From the NCBI GenBank assembly GCA_051208045.1, contig JBPJFY010000006.1, positions 124,001 through 188,000 of the forward strand: a DNA stretch of 64,000 nucleotides. The letters are read 5' to 3'. The stretch is from LZORAL124-50-18 sp051208045. GTDB taxonomy: Bacteria; Pseudomonadota; Gammaproteobacteria; Pseudomonadales; Oleiphilaceae. Positions 9,606 to 18,219 of the stretch are shown here, one piece after another. The notes below the pieces were generated by a model. The model saw only the letters and a program-made list of their open reading frames with translations, did not search any database and was not told the DNA's origin. How positions within the stretch are numbered: position 1 is the stretch's first letter; the number at the start of each line of letters is the position of its first letter. The position numbers were made by a program, and so were the translations under genes.

Positions 9606-11843
9606 TTAATTGGCTGATGTGTGTGGGCTGATCCCGGCGGTGCTCGCCTGTGCGCGTGCACGGGTGACCTTTTCGGCGAGGTCGACCAGTTCGGGTGTCT
9701 GGAAGATGTCTTCCAGATTACGCGTCAGTTTGCGTCGCCAGTTGGGGTACTCGGTACTGGTGCCAGGCACATTGACCGGCTGTTCCATTTCCAACCAGTC
9801 TTCCAGCTGGAGGCTGAGCAGGGCGCTGGCACTGCCGGCCAGGTGTACCTGCATGCCAAAATTGAGATCACGGCTCATGGGCGTGCTCAGGGCATCCCGG
9901 CCGACCCAGTCGGGCAGCGCGTGATGCCCGTGCAGGCTGTTTAGAATCTGCTGTTTGTCCCTGAGGCGCTCATCATAGAGCTTTTTCAGCACTTGATCGT
10001 TCGGGTATAGGCCCAGTTGTCGGCCCAGTTCCAGATCCTTGCAATGCCAGTAACCAATGAGCGTAGGCATATCATGCGTGGTGAGTGTGGCCATGGCCTG
10101 CTCAGGATAGTGGGCGGGCGCGTAAAATCCTTTGTCTTCCGCCTGTTCGAAAAAGAACACCCGATAGGAGTGCACCCCGTTATCGGTCAGCTTGGTTCGA
10201 ATGGCTTTGGGCACCGTGCCCAGATCTTCACCAATCACCAGACACTGGTGACGTTCACTTTCCAGTGCCAGAATACCCAGCAAATCATCCAGCCGATAAG
10301 AAACATACGCACCTTTGTCCGCTGTGTCTTCCGCATTCACCCACCAGAGACGCATCAGCGCCATCACGTGATCGATGCGCAGTGCGCCACAGCTTTGCAT
10401 GTTGCTGCGGAACAGCTCGATAATGGGCTGGTAAGCGCGCTGGTACAGCACTTCCGGGTCCATCGGCGGCAGGCCCCAGTTTTGGCCCAGTGGGCCGAGA
10501 ATGTCCGGTGGTGCGCCAATGCTGGCATCCACACAGTACAACTCCTTATCTGCCCACACTTCGGCGCTGCCCAGATTCACACCTACTGCCAGATCGCGGT
10601 ACAGGCCAATGCGCATCCCCGCGTTTTCTGCGGTCTGATGGGCTGCGTCCAGCTGCAGGCTGGCCAGCCACTGGAGGTAGCAGTAAAATTCGATGTCGTC
10701 TTTGTGATTCTGTCGGAACTCCGTCACCTTGGCCCGGTGGTAATCTTTGAGTTTCTCCGGCCACACCGGCCAGCCCCAGGAGGCTTTGCCGTCGGCTTTC
10801 AGGTGTGCCTGCAAGGCATCGTAGGTGGCGATGTGCATCAAGCTGTCGCCACCCTGAGCAACGAACCGGGCGAATGCTTTGCCCTGAGCGGTTTTTCGCG
10901 CGACGTGCTTCTGGCAAAACTGCTCGAACAGCTTGCGTAGCACGGGATATTTCAGAGCGGCCACCGCTTCATAATCCACATAATCGTTTGCGCGCGCCTG
11001 GCTCAATTGATTCTGAAATGCCGGGCTGGCGATCTCTGCTTGCACATCAGACGCGTTGGCGAAGCCTTCCACCGCCGTCACATCGATATAGAGCGCGTTC
11101 AACCAGGTACGGCTGGAGGGACTGTAAGGACTGGCACGCTCGGGGTGTGCCGGTGAGAGCGCATGTAACGGGTTGAGACCCAGAAACTGCGCACCTGCGA
11201 GAGCGCTCTGCTCGATGAGCGCGCAAAGGTCGGAAAAGTCCCCAATGCCCCAGTTGCGCTGGCTGCGCACGCAATAGAGTTGTACGCTGATGCCCCACAT
11301 TTTCTCCCCTTGAGCGATGTTTGAGGGGATATGGCAACGGGGGGGCGCAATGATGAGCAGCGACTCAGCCAGTACCTTCCCCCGGCCGCCACAGAGTGCA
11401 ACTCGGTGGTAACCCAAGGGGAGCGTGGCATCAATGGGAACGATAAACTCCTGGTACGTGTGTGCGTTCAGTACCTGTGTTTTTTGAAGACTGCCCGCCT
11501 GCGCATCGAAAGACAGGGGGGACAGACTCTGTTTCTTGCCTTCCGGAACAATCTGCCAGGTCATTTTTGATTTCAACTTGCCTGCCGGCAGCCGCACGCG
11601 CACGGTAATCGGTTTGCCGGTGCGAAGCACGGTGACGGGGTCAAGCGGGGTTTGCCAGTAACGCTGGGTGTCTTTGTCCAACCGTTGATTGAGCTTGGAC
11701 TCATCCTGCAACGGGTAGCCCATCGCCTGCAGGATGATGGCTTCGCTCTCCGGATGTACCTGGGCAGGTTCGCCCCAGGCATCAATATATTCAGTCACAA
11801 TACCCCGTGATTTGGCCAGGTGGGTAAGCGTTTCCTGGATCAT
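9606..11843 (-). CDS. malQ: 4-alpha-glucanotransferase MalQ (amylomaltase)
   Basis: This GH77 enzyme disproportionates malto-oligosaccharides, releasing glucose and lengthening acceptors. Family signatures include SVQLYCVRSQRNWGIGDFSDL split as SVQLYCVRS and NWGIGDFSDL, the nucleophile Asp in ALRIDHVMALMRLWW (about residue 489), acid/base Glu in IGEDLGTVP (about 538) and LTTHDMPTL. At 745 residues it is of the E. coli MalQ type with an N-terminal beta-rich extension. The start has GCAGGA nine bases upstream. It is the first gene of malQ-glgB-glgX. The intergenic region upstream holds MalT-box-like sequences, and a malT homologue is encoded about 2.3 kb away, so maltotriose/ATP-dependent activation by MalT is likely. 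Confidence 0.96.
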   Translation of the reverse strand: MIQETLTHLAKSRGIVTEYIDAWGEPAQVHPESEAIILQAMGYPLQDESKLNQRLDKDTQRYWQTPLDPVTVLRTGKPITVRVRLPAGKLKSKMTWQIVPEGKKQSLSPLSFDAQAGSLQKTQVLNAHTYQEFIVPIDATLPLGYHRVALCGGRGKVLAESLLIIAPPRCHIPSNIAQGEKMWGISVQLYCVRSQRNWGIGDFSDLCALIEQSALAGAQFLGLNPLHALSPAHPERASPYSPSSRTWLNALYIDVTAVEGFANASDVQAEIASPAFQNQLSQARANDYVDYEAVAALKYPVLRKLFEQFCQKHVARKTAQGKAFARFVAQGGDSLMHIATYDALQAHLKADGKASWGWPVWPEKLKDYHRAKVTEFRQNHKDDIEFYCYLQWLASLQLDAAHQTAENAGMRIGLYRDLAVGVNLGSAEVWADKELYCVDASIGAPPDILGPLGQNWGLPPMDPEVLYQRAYQPIIELFRSNMQSCGALRIDHVMALMRLWWVNAEDTADKGAYVSYRLDDLLGILALESERHQCLVIGEDLGTVPKAIRTKLTDNGVHSYRVFFFEQAEDKGFYAPAHYPEQAMATLTTHDMPTLIGYWHCKDLELGRQLGLYPNDQVLKKLYDERLRDKQQILNSLHGHHALPDWVGRDALSTPMSRDLNFGMQVHLAGSASALLSLQLEDWLEMEQPVNVPGTSTEYPNWRRKLTRNLEDIFQTPELVDLAEKVTRARAQASTAGISPHTSAN

Positions 11844-11977
11844 GTTGGCTTTCCTGCGGAATTTTATTATTCATTGCTTTGAGTGAACCCCAACACTGCG
11901 CGAGATACTTTGACGTGGATCACGAAGGGTGGTGTTCTCAGTGTATAGCCGCATCTTCACAAAATTACTACAGGGAA

Positions 11978-12025
11978 TCATCCTCCCCCGAAGGGATTAC
12001 CAGGAGAGGGGGGAGGGGGATGAGA
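11978..12025. promoter_or_regulatory. Putative MalT boxes upstream of malQ
   Basis: The known MalT box is close to GGGGA(T/G)GAGG with core GGA(T/G)GA. The reverse strand at 11988-11979 reads GGGGAGGATG and continues to a second overlapping core; the forward strand at 12016-12025 reads GGGGATGAGA. The two boxes face each other and also form an imperfect GC-rich hairpin. They lie 136-180 bases upstream of malQ, and a TATACA -10-like hexamer sits at 11948-11943 on the reverse strand. Exact spacing to a transcription start is not established. A TTGAC-N4-ATCAC sequence at 11910-11923 resembles an FNR/Anr site, with low confidence. Confidence 0.6.
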
Positions 12026-12093
12026 AAAATACCGCCTGCATTTACGCCTTTCGGACGATGAGTCTAAGCCCGGATTAATCCTATCATACACCC

Positions 12094-12207
12094 ATCAGTT
12101 AACGAGATGCCTACACAGGCCGTAAGTATCTTGTTCAGTTTCCTTAATAGGGCCTCCCTAAGTTCACGCCCTAATTTCATGGCAGCTCATTGAGCTGCCT
12201 TTTTTTA
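12094..12207 (+). ncRNA. Candidate small RNA or leader ending in an intrinsic terminator
   Basis: No open reading frame explains the strong terminator here, because malQ is transcribed away from it. A possible -10 (TATCAT, 12082-12087) would start a transcript near 12094. It contains a 6-bp stem TAGGGC/GCCCTA (12148-12153 with 12168-12173) whose loop carries CTCCCT, an anti-Shine-Dalgarno-like sequence. It ends in the terminator hairpin at 12181-12199 followed by seven T. This is the layout of many trans-acting sRNAs, but the start is a guess and no -35 is clear. It could instead be an attenuating leader of the gene at 12303. Confidence 0.35.
12181..12207 (+). terminator. Rho-independent terminator
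   Basis: GGCAGCTCA and TGAGCTGCC form a perfect stem (12181-12199), followed directly by seven T. It lies about 95 bases upstream of the gene at 12303 and downstream of no coding sequence on this strand, so it ends a non-coding or leader transcript. Confidence 0.85.
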
Positions 12208-12302
12208 TTCCTGATTTCCGCTATCGTAATAACTTCTGCTTAGTTCCTGCGTGGTCAACTGACCCGAATGCGCGTGATTCACCCACACACTGCAGCGATG
12301 TT

Positions 12303-14153
12303 ATGACGGAAAGAAACCCATTGGAATCTCACACCAAGCGTGTCAGCGCCCTGCGTATGGAGCGACATTCCGTCGTCGCGCTGTTCTCTTTGCTGGGTAT
12401 TGTCCTCGTCACGGTCTGCCTGTACTACCCGGCGAAAGATGGCCCGCTGGTACTGGATGACCAAAGTAGTATCGTCGGCAACTCTGCGATCAAGGTGTTC
12501 TCTGGGAGTAAAACGTCGTTCGTTGATGCCGCCTATTCGATGAACAAGTTGCTGCATTCAGACAGTGTGGTGCCCAAACGCCCGATCAGCTACATCAGCT
12601 TCGCACTGAATTTTTACTTTGCAGAGGATATTCTCGCCGCCTTCAAGCTGACCAATATCGCACTGCATATTGCGGCTGGATTAGTGGTCTATCTGCTCAC
12701 TTTGAAGCTCGTACAACTGGCCCACCTGCGTGTGGAAAAATCGCATGCCACCGGGTTAGCCCTGCTGGTCACTTTTATGTGGCTAACCCACCCGCTGTTT
12801 GTGTCGACGGTGTTATACGTCACGCAGCGCATGGCGATCTTGAGCGCGCTCTTTACTTTTTTGGCGGTGTATTCGTTCATCGTATACCGGCAGGCGTTTC
12901 TCGCTAAAAATTCGGGCCTGCTCAGGCCGGCGGTGTTTCTTGGTACCTGTACCCTGGTGGCTTATTTTTCGAAAGAAAACGGGGCACTTATCCCTTTTTT
13001 CTGTTTGGTGGTGGAAGGGGTTTTCTTTCGATTTCAGTTTCATCCCGCGACGACTCCGTTGAAAAAGGTGGTTTACGTCGGGATGCTGGTGATTCCCAGT
13101 GTTTGTATTCTCGGTTATCTCGCCAATGCCTACCACTACCACCTGTCTCATCCGCCCATTTCGCGCCTTTACAGTATCGATGAGCGGTTGTTGACGGAGT
13201 TGAGAGTGCTTTGGCAGTACGTAAGCACCTTATTGCTTATCGATCCGGACGGTATTCGTTTCTGGCACGATGATATTCAGCATTCCTCCACGTTGTTCCA
13301 GCCGGTGTCTACCTTCAGTTCGTTGCTGGCCTGGGTGGCTGTGGTGGGCGTGGCTGCAGTTTGCGTCGTCAAAAACCGGCAACCACTGGTGAGCTTTGGC
13401 CTGCTGTGGTTTTTGGTGGGGCACTTGATTGAATCCACAACGCTGGACCTTGAGCTTGCCTTTGAACACCGCAATTATGGGCCGGGCTATGGCGTGATCT
13501 TCCTGGCCGTCTACGGTCTTTTTTCCCTTCTCAAGCGTGTTTTTGGCCGCAGTGGTCGTGCACTCTGGGCCTGCCTGCTCGTATGCTCCGTAGTACCGGT
13601 GCTGACGTACGATTATGCCCAGGCGTGGAAGGACAAAAAATCGCTGGCACAGGAAAACTATGCCCGCGCCCCGGAGTCGCCTCGGGCGATTGCTCATTGG
13701 GTGGTGTTCGAGGAAGACGACGATGAAAAAGCGCGCCTCCATGCGAAAATCAGGGCACTGACGCCGCGAGAGGCGGGGCACCGATTGTTCGATATTGCAG
13801 TGCTCTGTCAACAGAATCGCACTATTCCCTCGGCGGAGATTGATCACGCCACGAAAAGCATCCGGGAAGGTGTGCCTACGATCACAACGTCGCTGGCCTT
13901 TAGGGAAGTTATCCGCCAGTGTGATCGGGCTGAATACGACAGCGTGTTAACCCCTGTGTATGAAGCCTTGACCTCAAGCCGCTATACGGTGTTAGCGGCC
14001 AATGGATGGCTCATGCTGGCGCATGTGCAGCGGCGTTTGGGCAATCACGCCCGTTATTGGGCACTGTTCCAGCGGGCAAAAAGCACGGCGATGACGTTCG
14101 ATATTCAGGATGAGTTGACGAAAAATGCGGCGGCGAATGACGCGGCAGATTAA
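12303..14153 (+). CDS. Polytopic GT-C-like membrane protein (TMTC/PMT-like)
   Basis: A 616-residue protein with about ten hydrophobic segments between residues 25 and 440 and a soluble C-terminal part of about 150 residues. Near the start, after the first membrane segment, is PLVLDDQSSI, which has the acidic pair found in the first periplasmic loop of GT-C glycosyltransferases. RPISYISFALNFYF is also typical of bacterial TMTC-like proteins. Such enzymes use polyprenyl-linked sugars to glycosylate proteins or lipids in the periplasm. The charged C-terminal region may be helical, but clear TPR repeats were not recognised. The start has no convincing Shine-Dalgarno sequence; ATG 12357 is an alternative. 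It is convergent with malT and separated from it by only 11 bases. The substrate is unknown. Confidence 0.65.
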   Translation: MTERNPLESHTKRVSALRMERHSVVALFSLLGIVLVTVCLYYPAKDGPLVLDDQSSIVGNSAIKVFSGSKTSFVDAAYSMNKLLHSDSVVPKRPISYISFALNFYFAEDILAAFKLTNIALHIAAGLVVYLLTLKLVQLAHLRVEKSHATGLALLVTFMWLTHPLFVSTVLYVTQRMAILSALFTFLAVYSFIVYRQAFLAKNSGLLRPAVFLGTCTLVAYFSKENGALIPFFCLVVEGVFFRFQFHPATTPLKKVVYVGMLVIPSVCILGYLANAYHYHLSHPPISRLYSIDERLLTELRVLWQYVSTLLLIDPDGIRFWHDDIQHSSTLFQPVSTFSSLLAWVAVVGVAAVCVVKNRQPLVSFGLLWFLVGHLIESTTLDLELAFEHRNYGPGYGVIFLAVYGLFSLLKRVFGRSGRALWACLLVCSVVPVLTYDYAQAWKDKKSLAQENYARAPESPRAIAHWVVFEEDDDEKARLHAKIRALTPREAGHRLFDIAVLCQQNRTIPSAEIDHATKSIREGVPTITTSLAFREVIRQCDRAEYDSVLTPVYEALTSSRYTVLAANGWLMLAHVQRRLGNHARYWALFQRAKSTAMTFDIQDELTKNAAANDAAD

Positions 14154-14164
14154 GTGCCAGCCCT

Positions 14165-16975
14165 TCACTCCCCCTGAATCTTATTCAACAAACTCCGCGC
14201 CAGTTCAATCGCTTCGGAACGGTTGGCGATGTTCTGTTTTTGATACAGGCTGCGGATATGGGTTTTGATGGTGGTGGGCGCGACCTTCAAATGTTCGGCG
14301 ATCTGCTCATTGCTGAGGCCCGCGTGGATGAGGCTGAGCACCTGCCATTCCCGCCGGGTGAGTGGTGAGGTGCGTATGAGTTCGGGTACATCGGGCCGGT
14401 CGATGATGTCTTGAATGATGGCCATATCCAGTGTGATGCGAATGGCCCGGCTGAAATCCCGACGTTGTTGCGCCAGCTGAATGAGCCGGTTGGCGCGTTG
14501 TTTTTCCAGCTCACCCAGTTCCCGTTCGGCCAGCAGGGATTTCATGATCACAATCAGCACCTTGCCGATGCGTAAAAAACTGCCCAGCACGCCGGTAGTA
14601 CTGGCCAGCTTCAAAGCCTGCTCCATGTGATTGAGGGCTTCCCGGCGGTGGCCCTGTTGCCAGTGTGCTTCGGACAGGTGAATGTAGTTCCGGTTCTGGT
14701 CCAGGCGGAGTTTGTGCGCGGCAGTTTGTAACTGAAGCTGCTCCAGCACCCGCTGGGCGTCTTTGAATTCCGACAGCGCTAATAATGCGCGGGCGCGGTT
14801 GCGGGCGGCGCATTGCATGAAATGATTGGTGGCCTGTGCGTAATCGATCTTGGGTGCCGAGGCGTACCAGCGCTGAATGGACTCTTTGTCGTCCACGGCA
14901 TTCCAATAGGTGAGCATCGCGGCGTGCGCGTTGGCGATCCAGTCCATGTGGAATTCGTTGGCGGTGAGGGTTTTCTGAATTTTGTGCACATACTCCGCGC
15001 AGAGTTTTTGCTTGCCTTTTTCCTGCGCGACTTTGGCCAGCAGGGCATAGTTCTGGATCATCCATTGCTCGCCCTGGTTTTCCTGTACCTCAATGCCTTT
15101 CAGGGCGTACTCTTCGGCCGCTTCCAGGTGGTGCCATTCCCACATCAGCTGGCTGCGTATCCGATAGAGAAACTCCACAATGGGCAATGACTTGAGCTGA
15201 TTGTCTTCGATGTACACCAGTGCACGTTCCTGCGTGTTATACGCTTGTTGCAGGTAGCCCAGGGCCATCTGGGTTTCCGATTGCTGACACAGATTCCAGA
15301 TCACGAAGTGATGGGACTCATGAGCACGGGCAATTTGCTCGGTCTGCCGCATTTCATGCAACGCTTCCTCCAAATGGCCTTGCACATGCAGGGATTCTCC
15401 GACCACCGAGAGCGCGGCGGTGCGGGAGGTGCGCATATGGGCCGGCTGCTGTTTGAGGGACTGTAACGCCAGTGCCCGGGCTTTGGCGACTTGGCCCCGG
15501 CTCATAGCCAGCTGCGCCCGCACCGCGTCAAACTCCGCCACAATGCCGGACCATTTTTCCGGCTCAAACCGGCCTGCCATGGTGTCTTCGGCTGCGTAGA
15601 GCCATTGCTCTACCTGATCCACTTCGTGCTGGCCCTGATAGCACCAGGCGCGTAATAGGGTCAGTGCCGGGTCTGCGCACAAGGTTTCTTCCCGCACAGC
15701 GCCCAAACAATGCTGCAGAATGGTGAACTGCCCTTTGCGGTAGAAGCGTCGACCATGGGCCAGGAGAATCTCCCGAATCTTCTCTTCGTTCTGGGATTTG
15801 ATGGCGTGGTTCGCCGCTTCAATGGGATCTTCCAATTCCAGCCAGGCGTCACAGGCCTGTTGATGCAGGCGCTTCTTTTCCTGGGGGTAGTTGATATCCA
15901 GTTCCGACTGTAAATACAGCGCCAAAAGCGGATGGTAACGATACCACATGCCGTGGGCATCAATGGGTACGATGTGCACGCCGCTGTTTAACAGATGGTT
16001 CAGGATGGTACGTGCCCGGGGATTACCGGTCATTCGCGTCACCAGAAACAGGTTGAATCGCGAAAGCAGACTGGTGCGAATAAGAAACTCGCGATCGTCT
16101 TCCGAGATGCAGCTGGCCAGATATTCGGAAAAATAATCAAACAAATGTTGGTTGCCATCCCTTAGGGACTGAATACAGGTGTCGAATTCTTCCAGAGTGC
16201 GCACGCTCCCTGCGACCAGTTGGAGTGCGGCAGGCCAGCCTTCCACCAGTCGATTCAATCGTTCGGACTTTTCCCGGCTGATCTCGTAGGGTAACCGGTA
16301 GGCAATGTACTGACGGGTTTCGTCCCGGGTAAACGCGAGATCACTCTGTGTGATTTCCAACAACCGGCCCTCCAGCCGCATCCGGGCGATATCCAGGGGG
16401 GGCGTCGAGCGTGAGATGATCACGGGCAAAATGTAGTCGGGTACATGCCGCAAAAAGTGTTTCATGGCGGCATGGACTTCTGCGTTATCAATCAGCTGGT
16501 AATTGTCGAGCACCAGATACACCGGCTCGCCACTTTCCGGAAGGTCGGCCAGCAGGGCATTGATCCTGTCTTTCAACGCACCCGTGGGGGCTTCACCCAA
16601 TGCGGCGGCAGACGGTGCCGCCAGTTGAAGATTCTGCTGCAATGTTGCCAGGAGATAGTGGCCAAATTGCCGGGGATCGTTGTCATCTTCATCGAGTACA
16701 TACCAGGCATTAAGGGCGTCGAAGTTCGCCAGCCGGTCAGCCACCGCCACCGTTTTGCCATACCCGGCAGGCGCTTGCACGAGCACCAGTTTGAAACGGG
16801 CCAGTTCCGACAGCACATCATCGTAGCGATGGCGGGAAAGGACTTCCGCTGGCAACGAGGGCGCGGAAAGTTTGCTGGGGATGAGCGTCAGTCCCGTACT
16901 GTTCAGGTGTTTGATCGTTGGGTCAACAGGTGTGTTCATAGCGCGGCTGGTAATCTGGTTTATTGTTTTTGTCAT
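14165..16975 (-). CDS. malT: MalT, LuxR-family ATP-dependent transcriptional activator
   Basis: MalT is a STAND-class activator that binds ATP and maltotriose, oligomerises and activates maltose/glycogen promoters. The N-terminal signature LIPSKLSAP (residues 31-39) matches E. coli MalT. The P-loop is APAGYGKT (68-75), and YLVLDNYQLI fits Walker B. A long helical repeat region (about 400-800) is the sensor/SUPR domain. The C-terminal LuxR-type helix-turn-helix runs from PLTRREWQVL to the end, with SNEQIAEHL and TTIKTHIRSLYQK nearly as in E. coli. The length is 936 residues against about 900. A start at internal ATG 16939 is possible, since neither has a strong ribosome site. It probably regulates malQ-glgB-glgX. 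Confidence 0.93.
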   Translation of the reverse strand: MTKTINQITSRAMNTPVDPTIKHLNSTGLTLIPSKLSAPSLPAEVLSRHRYDDVLSELARFKLVLVQAPAGYGKTVAVADRLANFDALNAWYVLDEDDNDPRQFGHYLLATLQQNLQLAAPSAAALGEAPTGALKDRINALLADLPESGEPVYLVLDNYQLIDNAEVHAAMKHFLRHVPDYILPVIISRSTPPLDIARMRLEGRLLEITQSDLAFTRDETRQYIAYRLPYEISREKSERLNRLVEGWPAALQLVAGSVRTLEEFDTCIQSLRDGNQHLFDYFSEYLASCISEDDREFLIRTSLLSRFNLFLVTRMTGNPRARTILNHLLNSGVHIVPIDAHGMWYRYHPLLALYLQSELDINYPQEKKRLHQQACDAWLELEDPIEAANHAIKSQNEEKIREILLAHGRRFYRKGQFTILQHCLGAVREETLCADPALTLLRAWCYQGQHEVDQVEQWLYAAEDTMAGRFEPEKWSGIVAEFDAVRAQLAMSRGQVAKARALALQSLKQQPAHMRTSRTAALSVVGESLHVQGHLEEALHEMRQTEQIARAHESHHFVIWNLCQQSETQMALGYLQQAYNTQERALVYIEDNQLKSLPIVEFLYRIRSQLMWEWHHLEAAEEYALKGIEVQENQGEQWMIQNYALLAKVAQEKGKQKLCAEYVHKIQKTLTANEFHMDWIANAHAAMLTYWNAVDDKESIQRWYASAPKIDYAQATNHFMQCAARNRARALLALSEFKDAQRVLEQLQLQTAAHKLRLDQNRNYIHLSEAHWQQGHRREALNHMEQALKLASTTGVLGSFLRIGKVLIVIMKSLLAERELGELEKQRANRLIQLAQQRRDFSRAIRITLDMAIIQDIIDRPDVPELIRTSPLTRREWQVLSLIHAGLSNEQIAEHLKVAPTTIKTHIRSLYQKQNIANRSEAIELARSLLNKIQGE

Positions 16976-17142
16976 TCAAAAGGGTATACGTGCAACCTGC
17001 CATTATAAGAAGAAAACAAGACGGGATACCAGAGGTCGGAAGAGTTGGTCTATGCTTAGTGTGAGAGGGTTCGTGTAACGATGGCACGCTCAGCGCGTCG
17101 GCCGCCCTTTCTTTCAAGAGCCCATGTGGAGGAATCCGTGTC

Positions 17143-18216
17143 ATGCGCACATTCATACAGAAAATGGTTCAGATTTTACCGCTGGGAATGCTCGTCATCC
17201 TCACGGTGTTCGTTCAAGGGTGCGGTCAGCAAGCCGAGGTTATCCGGTGGGATCTCCAATCGCAGGCCACCCAGTCCAGCATTGACTACATCGAGCTGGT
17301 GAAAATGACCGACAACATTCGGGCGATGAGTGGCGGACGATTTGTCATCACGCCTCATCCCGGTGGGGCGATCACCGGTGGGCCGGATATTTTCAATGCG
17401 GTGAAAACAGGTAAAGTGCAGATGGGCAGTGGCTGGCCGAACTGGTGGTCAGGTCAGCATCCGGCCTGGGCGGTGATGAATGCCGGCCCGTTTGATTTTA
17501 TGAATTTGGATGCCTCCATACTCTATTTCATCGCTGGCGAAGGCACGCGGCTGGCCAATGAACTGGCAAACCCGGAGGGCGTTATCTGGCGGGCGGCGTG
17601 GTGGCCGGGCATGGAATTTGGCTTGCTTTCCAAAAAACCGATTGCAGGCATTGCCGACATGGCAAAAATGAAGATACGCATTGGCCCGGGGCTGCCGAGC
17701 GAAGTGCTGGCGGCCACCACCGGAGCGTATGCGATTCCGCTGGTGCCGAATGAAATCAAAGGCGCGCTGGAAACGGATGCGCTGGATGCGGTGGAATGGA
17801 CGACGGCGGCCGGCGCCTGGGATCTGGGCCTGAATGATATTGCCACGCATGCCATTGTGCCAGCCATCTGGCAGCCCTCGGTACTGGCAGATTTTCTCAT
17901 CAACCAGGCGGCATACAGCGCCTTACCCGCCGATTTAAAGGCGATCCTGGAAACCGCCATCAAGTCCTACACACTCACGACCACAGCGCTGGCCAAAGTG
18001 AAGGATTTTGAGGCCATGACGTTGTTCCAGCAGAACGGCACCCGCATCCAGCGTTGGAGTCAGGACGATATTGATACCTGGCGAAAAGAATCCGACGTCA
18101 TCCTGCAGGAATATAAAGGCAAGGATGAGTTTACCCAGCGTTTGATCGAGTCCAAACAAGGCTTTAAACAGAAATACACGGAATATTACCAGTGGTTTGG
18201 TCCCTATGATGGGTAG
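17143..18216 (+). CDS. TRAP-type solute-binding lipoprotein (DctP family)
   Basis: The start has GGAGG about ten bases upstream. A lipoprotein signal peptide ends in the lipobox VQGC (Cys27), so the protein is anchored in the envelope. The mature part shows the DctP fold: IRAMSGGRFVI, the GP.DIF and VKTGKVQMG segments, and the conserved binding-site Arg region KMKIRIGPGLPSEVL, then DAVEWTTA. This resembles the subgroup that binds alpha-keto acids or other carboxylates. No TRAP membrane genes (dctQ/dctM) occur nearby. Instead the next gene, three bases later, is a hybrid sensor kinase, so this protein may present a ligand to the kinase rather than feed a transporter. Confidence 0.88.
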   Translation: MRTFIQKMVQILPLGMLVILTVFVQGCGQQAEVIRWDLQSQATQSSIDYIELVKMTDNIRAMSGGRFVITPHPGGAITGGPDIFNAVKTGKVQMGSGWPNWWSGQHPAWAVMNAGPFDFMNLDASILYFIAGEGTRLANELANPEGVIWRAAWWPGMEFGLLSKKPIAGIADMAKMKIRIGPGLPSEVLAATTGAYAIPLVPNEIKGALETDALDAVEWTTAAGAWDLGLNDIATHAIVPAIWQPSVLADFLINQAAYSALPADLKAILETAIKSYTLTTTALAKVKDFEAMTLFQQNGTRIQRWSQDDIDTWRKESDVILQEYKGKDEFTQRLIESKQGFKQKYTEYYQWFGPYDG

Positions 18217-18219
18217 GGT

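Noticed and set aside
8070..10940. Forward frames at 8070-8894 and 10017-10940
   Set aside because: Antisense to glgB and malQ, whose catalytic motifs are complete; no family features.
11910..11923. FNR-like site upstream of malQ
   Set aside because: TTGAC-N4-ATCAC is not a full match and no -10 lies at the right distance for malQ.
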